Shown piece by piece: positions 62,351-64,000 of a stretch of 64,000 nt of DNA (positions within the stretch are counted from its first letter, which is position 1; every line of letters begins with the position of its first letter). The notes beneath the pieces were generated by a model. The model was given only the letters and a program-made list of their open reading frames with translations. It had not been told where the DNA came from and searched no databases. The DNA comes from Streptomyces sp. NBC_00094. Lineage in GTDB: Bacteria; Actinomycetota; Actinomycetes; Streptomycetales; Streptomycetaceae. Both the position numbers and the translations under genes were made by a program. The DNA lies in assembly GCF_026343125.1 (NCBI RefSeq), contig NZ_JAPEMB010000001.1, forward strand, positions 5,275,501 through 5,339,500, given 5' to 3'.

Positions 62351-64000
62351 TCAGGCCTCGGTCGTGGCCGCCGCCTTCTTGGTGGTGCGGCGACGCGGGG
62401 CCTTCGGGGCCTCCTCGACGGCCGGGGCCTCGACGGCCTCGGCGGCCGCGGCCTTCTTCGTCGTACGGCGACGCGTCGGCGTCTTCGGCTCCGAAGCGTC
62501 CGGCGCCTCGGCGGCGACGGCCTTCTTCGTGGCGCGACGACGGGGAGCCTTGGGGGCCTCCTCGACAGCGGCCTCGACGACGACCTCGGCGGCCGCGGCC
62601 TTCTTGGTCGTACGGCGACGCGGGGCGGCCTTGGGGGCCTCCTCGGCGACGGGCTCGGCGGGGGCTTCGGCCACGGGGGCTTCGGCCGGGGCTTCGGCGG
62701 TCACCGGGGAGCCTGCGGGCCTGCGGGCCGTGCGGCGGGCGCGAGGGGCCTTGGGGGCTTCCTCGGCGATCGGCTCGGCGGGGGCTTCGGCCACGGGGGC
62801 TTCGGCCGGGGCTTCGGCGGTCACCGGGGAGCCTGCGGGCCTGCGGGCCGTGCGGCGGGCGCGAGGGGCCTTGGGGGCTTCCTCGGCGACCGGCTCGGCG
62901 GGGGCCTCGGCCACCGGGGCCTCGACAGCAGCTTCGGCGGTCACCGGGGAGCCTGCGGGCCTGCGGGCCGTGCGGCGGGCGCGAGGAGCCTTGGGAGCCT
63001 CCTCGGCGACCGGCTCGGCGGGGGCCTCGGCCACCGGGGCCTCGACCGCAGCCTCGGCGGTCACCGGGGAACCGGCAGCCTTGCGGACCGTGCGGCGACG
63101 GCGCGGGGCGGGAACCTCGGCCGTGACCTCGGCGGTGGCGGCGACGGCCTCGACGACCGGGGCGGCGACGGCCTCGACGACCGGCTCCGCCACGGCCTTC
63201 TTGGCCGTACGGCGACGGGGGGCCTTCTTCGGCTCCGCCGGGGCCTCCGCGGGGGCCTCGACGACCGGGGCGGCAGGCGCCTCGGCGACCGGAGCGTTCC
63301 GCAGGGCGGCCGCGGCGGTCTCGACCGTCTGGAAGGAACCGGTGTCCTCGACCGGACGCAGCACACGGGGACGACGACGGCGCGGGGCCGGGGCGGTCTC
63401 CTGGGCGACGGGGGCCGGAGCGACGGGCGCGGCCGTCACGGCCTCCGGGCGGGCGACGCGGGCACGGCGACGGGGAGCCTTCGGCTCCGCCACCGGCACC
63501 TCGGCGACGACGGCCGGAGCGGTTGCGACAGCCGGAGCCGCCGGAGCGGCCTTGGCCACCGGCGCGGCCTGAGCGACCGGCGCGGTCTGGACCGGCTGGG
63601 CGGCGACCGGAGCGGTGCCCGGGCCACCGGGACGGGTGCGGCGACGGCGACGCGGGGTGCGCGGGCCGGACTCGGCCGCCGCGTCCTCGGTCACCGAGGC
63701 GACGGAAGCGGCCGGAGCGGCCGACACGGTGACCGGAGCCGTCGACGCCGGGGCGTCGCCGGAGTCGCCGCCACCACGGGTGCGCCGACGCTGACGCGGG
63801 GTCCGCGTCCGGGCCGGGAGCTCTTCGACCTTCTCGACCTTGTCGGTCTTCGGGCCGCGCCCACGGCGTCCGCCGGGCTCGCCCAGGTCCTCCAGCTCCT
63901 CCGCGCCCAGACCCGCACGGGTCCGCTCGGTGCGGGGCAGGATGCCCTTGGTGCCCGCCGGGATGTCCAGCTCCTCGTAGAGGTGCGGGGACGAGGAGTA
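62351..64000 (-). CDS. Large protein with basic Ala-rich C-terminal tail, N-terminus outside window (DEAD-box helicase candidate)
   Basis: The frame runs off the right edge; 549 C-terminal residues are present. The first 45 (HLYEELDIPAGTKGILPRT, AGLGAEELEDLGEPGG) look like ordinary protein. After that come hundreds of Ala/Pro/Glu/Val residues broken by basic clusters of the form PRRRRTR or PRARRTARR, about one every 40 residues, like the RNA-binding tails of Streptomyces RNA helicases and RNases. I suspect a DEAD-box helicase because I recall one near the NYN and hydrolase genes in S. coelicolor; the catalytic part is not visible. The terminator at its 3' end has been split by the insertion sequence. 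Confidence 0.5.
   Translation of the reverse strand, partial: YSSSPHLYEELDIPAGTKGILPRTERTRAGLGAEELEDLGEPGGRRGRGPKTDKVEKVEELPARTRTPRQRRRTRGGGDSGDAPASTAPVTVSAAPAASVASVTEDAAAESGPRTPRRRRRTRPGGPGTAPVAAQPVQTAPVAQAAPVAKAAPAAPAVATAPAVVAEVPVAEPKAPRRRARVARPEAVTAAPVAPAPVAQETAPAPRRRRPRVLRPVEDTGSFQTVETAAAALRNAPVAEAPAAPVVEAPAEAPAEPKKAPRRRTAKKAVAEPVVEAVAAPVVEAVAATAEVTAEVPAPRRRRTVRKAAGSPVTAEAAVEAPVAEAPAEPVAEEAPKAPRARRTARRPAGSPVTAEAAVEAPVAEAPAEPVAEEAPKAPRARRTARRPAGSPVTAEAPAEAPVAEAPAEPIAEEAPKAPRARRTARRPAGSPVTAEAPAEAPVAEAPAEPVAEEAPKAAPRRRTTKKAAAAEVVVEAAVEEAPKAPRRRATKKAVAAEAPDASEPKTPTRRRTTKKAAAAEAVEAPAVEEAPKAPRRRTTKKAAATTEA
62639..63118 (-). repeat. 120-bp tandem repeats in the C-terminal tail gene
   Basis: Four consecutive units of exactly 120 bp (starting near 62639, 62759, 62879 and 62999) encode 40-residue repeats each carrying a basic RARRTARRPAGSPVTAEA block and an acidic EAPAEPVAEEAPKAP block. 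The first two copies are nearly identical, so the array is young; diverged units extend to about 63700. Confidence 0.85.

Noticed and set aside
62364..63572. 402-residue + frame opposite the C-terminal tail gene
   Set aside because: Ala/Gly/Ser shadow of the 120-bp repeats on the other strand; no start signal or domain.
1..64000. CRISPR arrays, tRNA or rRNA genes, prophage
   Set aside because: No regularly spaced short repeats with unique spacers, no tRNA-like cloverleaf noticed, no phage structural genes; all tandem repeats seen are in-frame or spacerless.

Overview
The window is chromosomal DNA of a Streptomyces or close relative. GC content is very high and third codon positions are almost all G or C. 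GTG and TTG starts are common, and there are mycothiol (mshB) and BldK-type genes. In-frame TTA codons are nearly absent; I noticed only two, in the membrane protein at 23292-24236 and in the transposase at 60609-62276. From about 4.9 kb onward the gene order resembles the M. tuberculosis stretch lpqW/typA - mshB - fdxC - dapC - dapE - folP2 - tag - O-methyltransferase - sigE - rseA - htrA - tatB - mrp - mgtE-like - corA (about Rv1165 to Rv1239, from memory). Most of the window is therefore old actinobacterial core genome, with a few later insertions.

Layout. 0-4.6 kb: the end of a transglutaminase-like gene, then a reverse-strand succinate dehydrogenase operon (small ORF, sdhC, sdhA, sdhB). 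4.9-9.6 kb: an LpqW-type lipoprotein and the GTPase TypA/BipA. 10-23.1 kb: two tandem five-gene oligopeptide ABC transporters of the Opp/BldK type. The second is split after its binding-protein gene by two reverse-strand genes for small exported proteins. 23.3-31.7 kb: a membrane protein with a TTA codon, an S9 peptidase, mshB, a PG_binding_4-type protein with a long repetitive N-terminus, a DUF1304 protein and an acetyltransferase. 31.7-42.6 kb: 7Fe ferredoxin, dapC and dapE (lysine/meso-DAP pathway), a LOG-type protein, a folP2-like gene with altered substrate loops, tag, an enoyl-CoA hydratase and a DUF3117 protein. 42.8-47.7 kb: O-methyltransferase and the envelope-stress set sigE-rseA-htrA-tatB. 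47.7-54.2 kb: mrp, DUF1003, an MgtE-like CBS protein and corA. 54.7-60.4 kb: SUFU-like, zinc-ribbon, PHP, MarC, NYN and alpha/beta-hydrolase genes. 60.5-62.3 kb: an IS1182-family insertion sequence. 62.35 kb to the end: the basic, Ala-rich C-terminus of a large reverse-strand protein.

Most interesting non-coding structure: (1) a dispersed near-palindromic element ending in CTAG-GGCCTGTCC or its inverse, seen at five gene ends and supplying or abutting the TAG stop at four of them; (2) an insertion sequence that has landed inside a reconstructable terminator hairpin and has hairpins near both of its own ends; (3) at least nine genes with a TANNNT-like -10 box exactly 6-7 nt before the start codon, suggesting leaderless mRNAs; (4) related AAGT half-site motifs upstream of both peptide transporters; (5) two 20-bp-spaced palindromic repeats before the MgtE-like gene and a 17-bp palindrome in an AT-rich island between a 50-residue protein gene and an NYN-domain gene.
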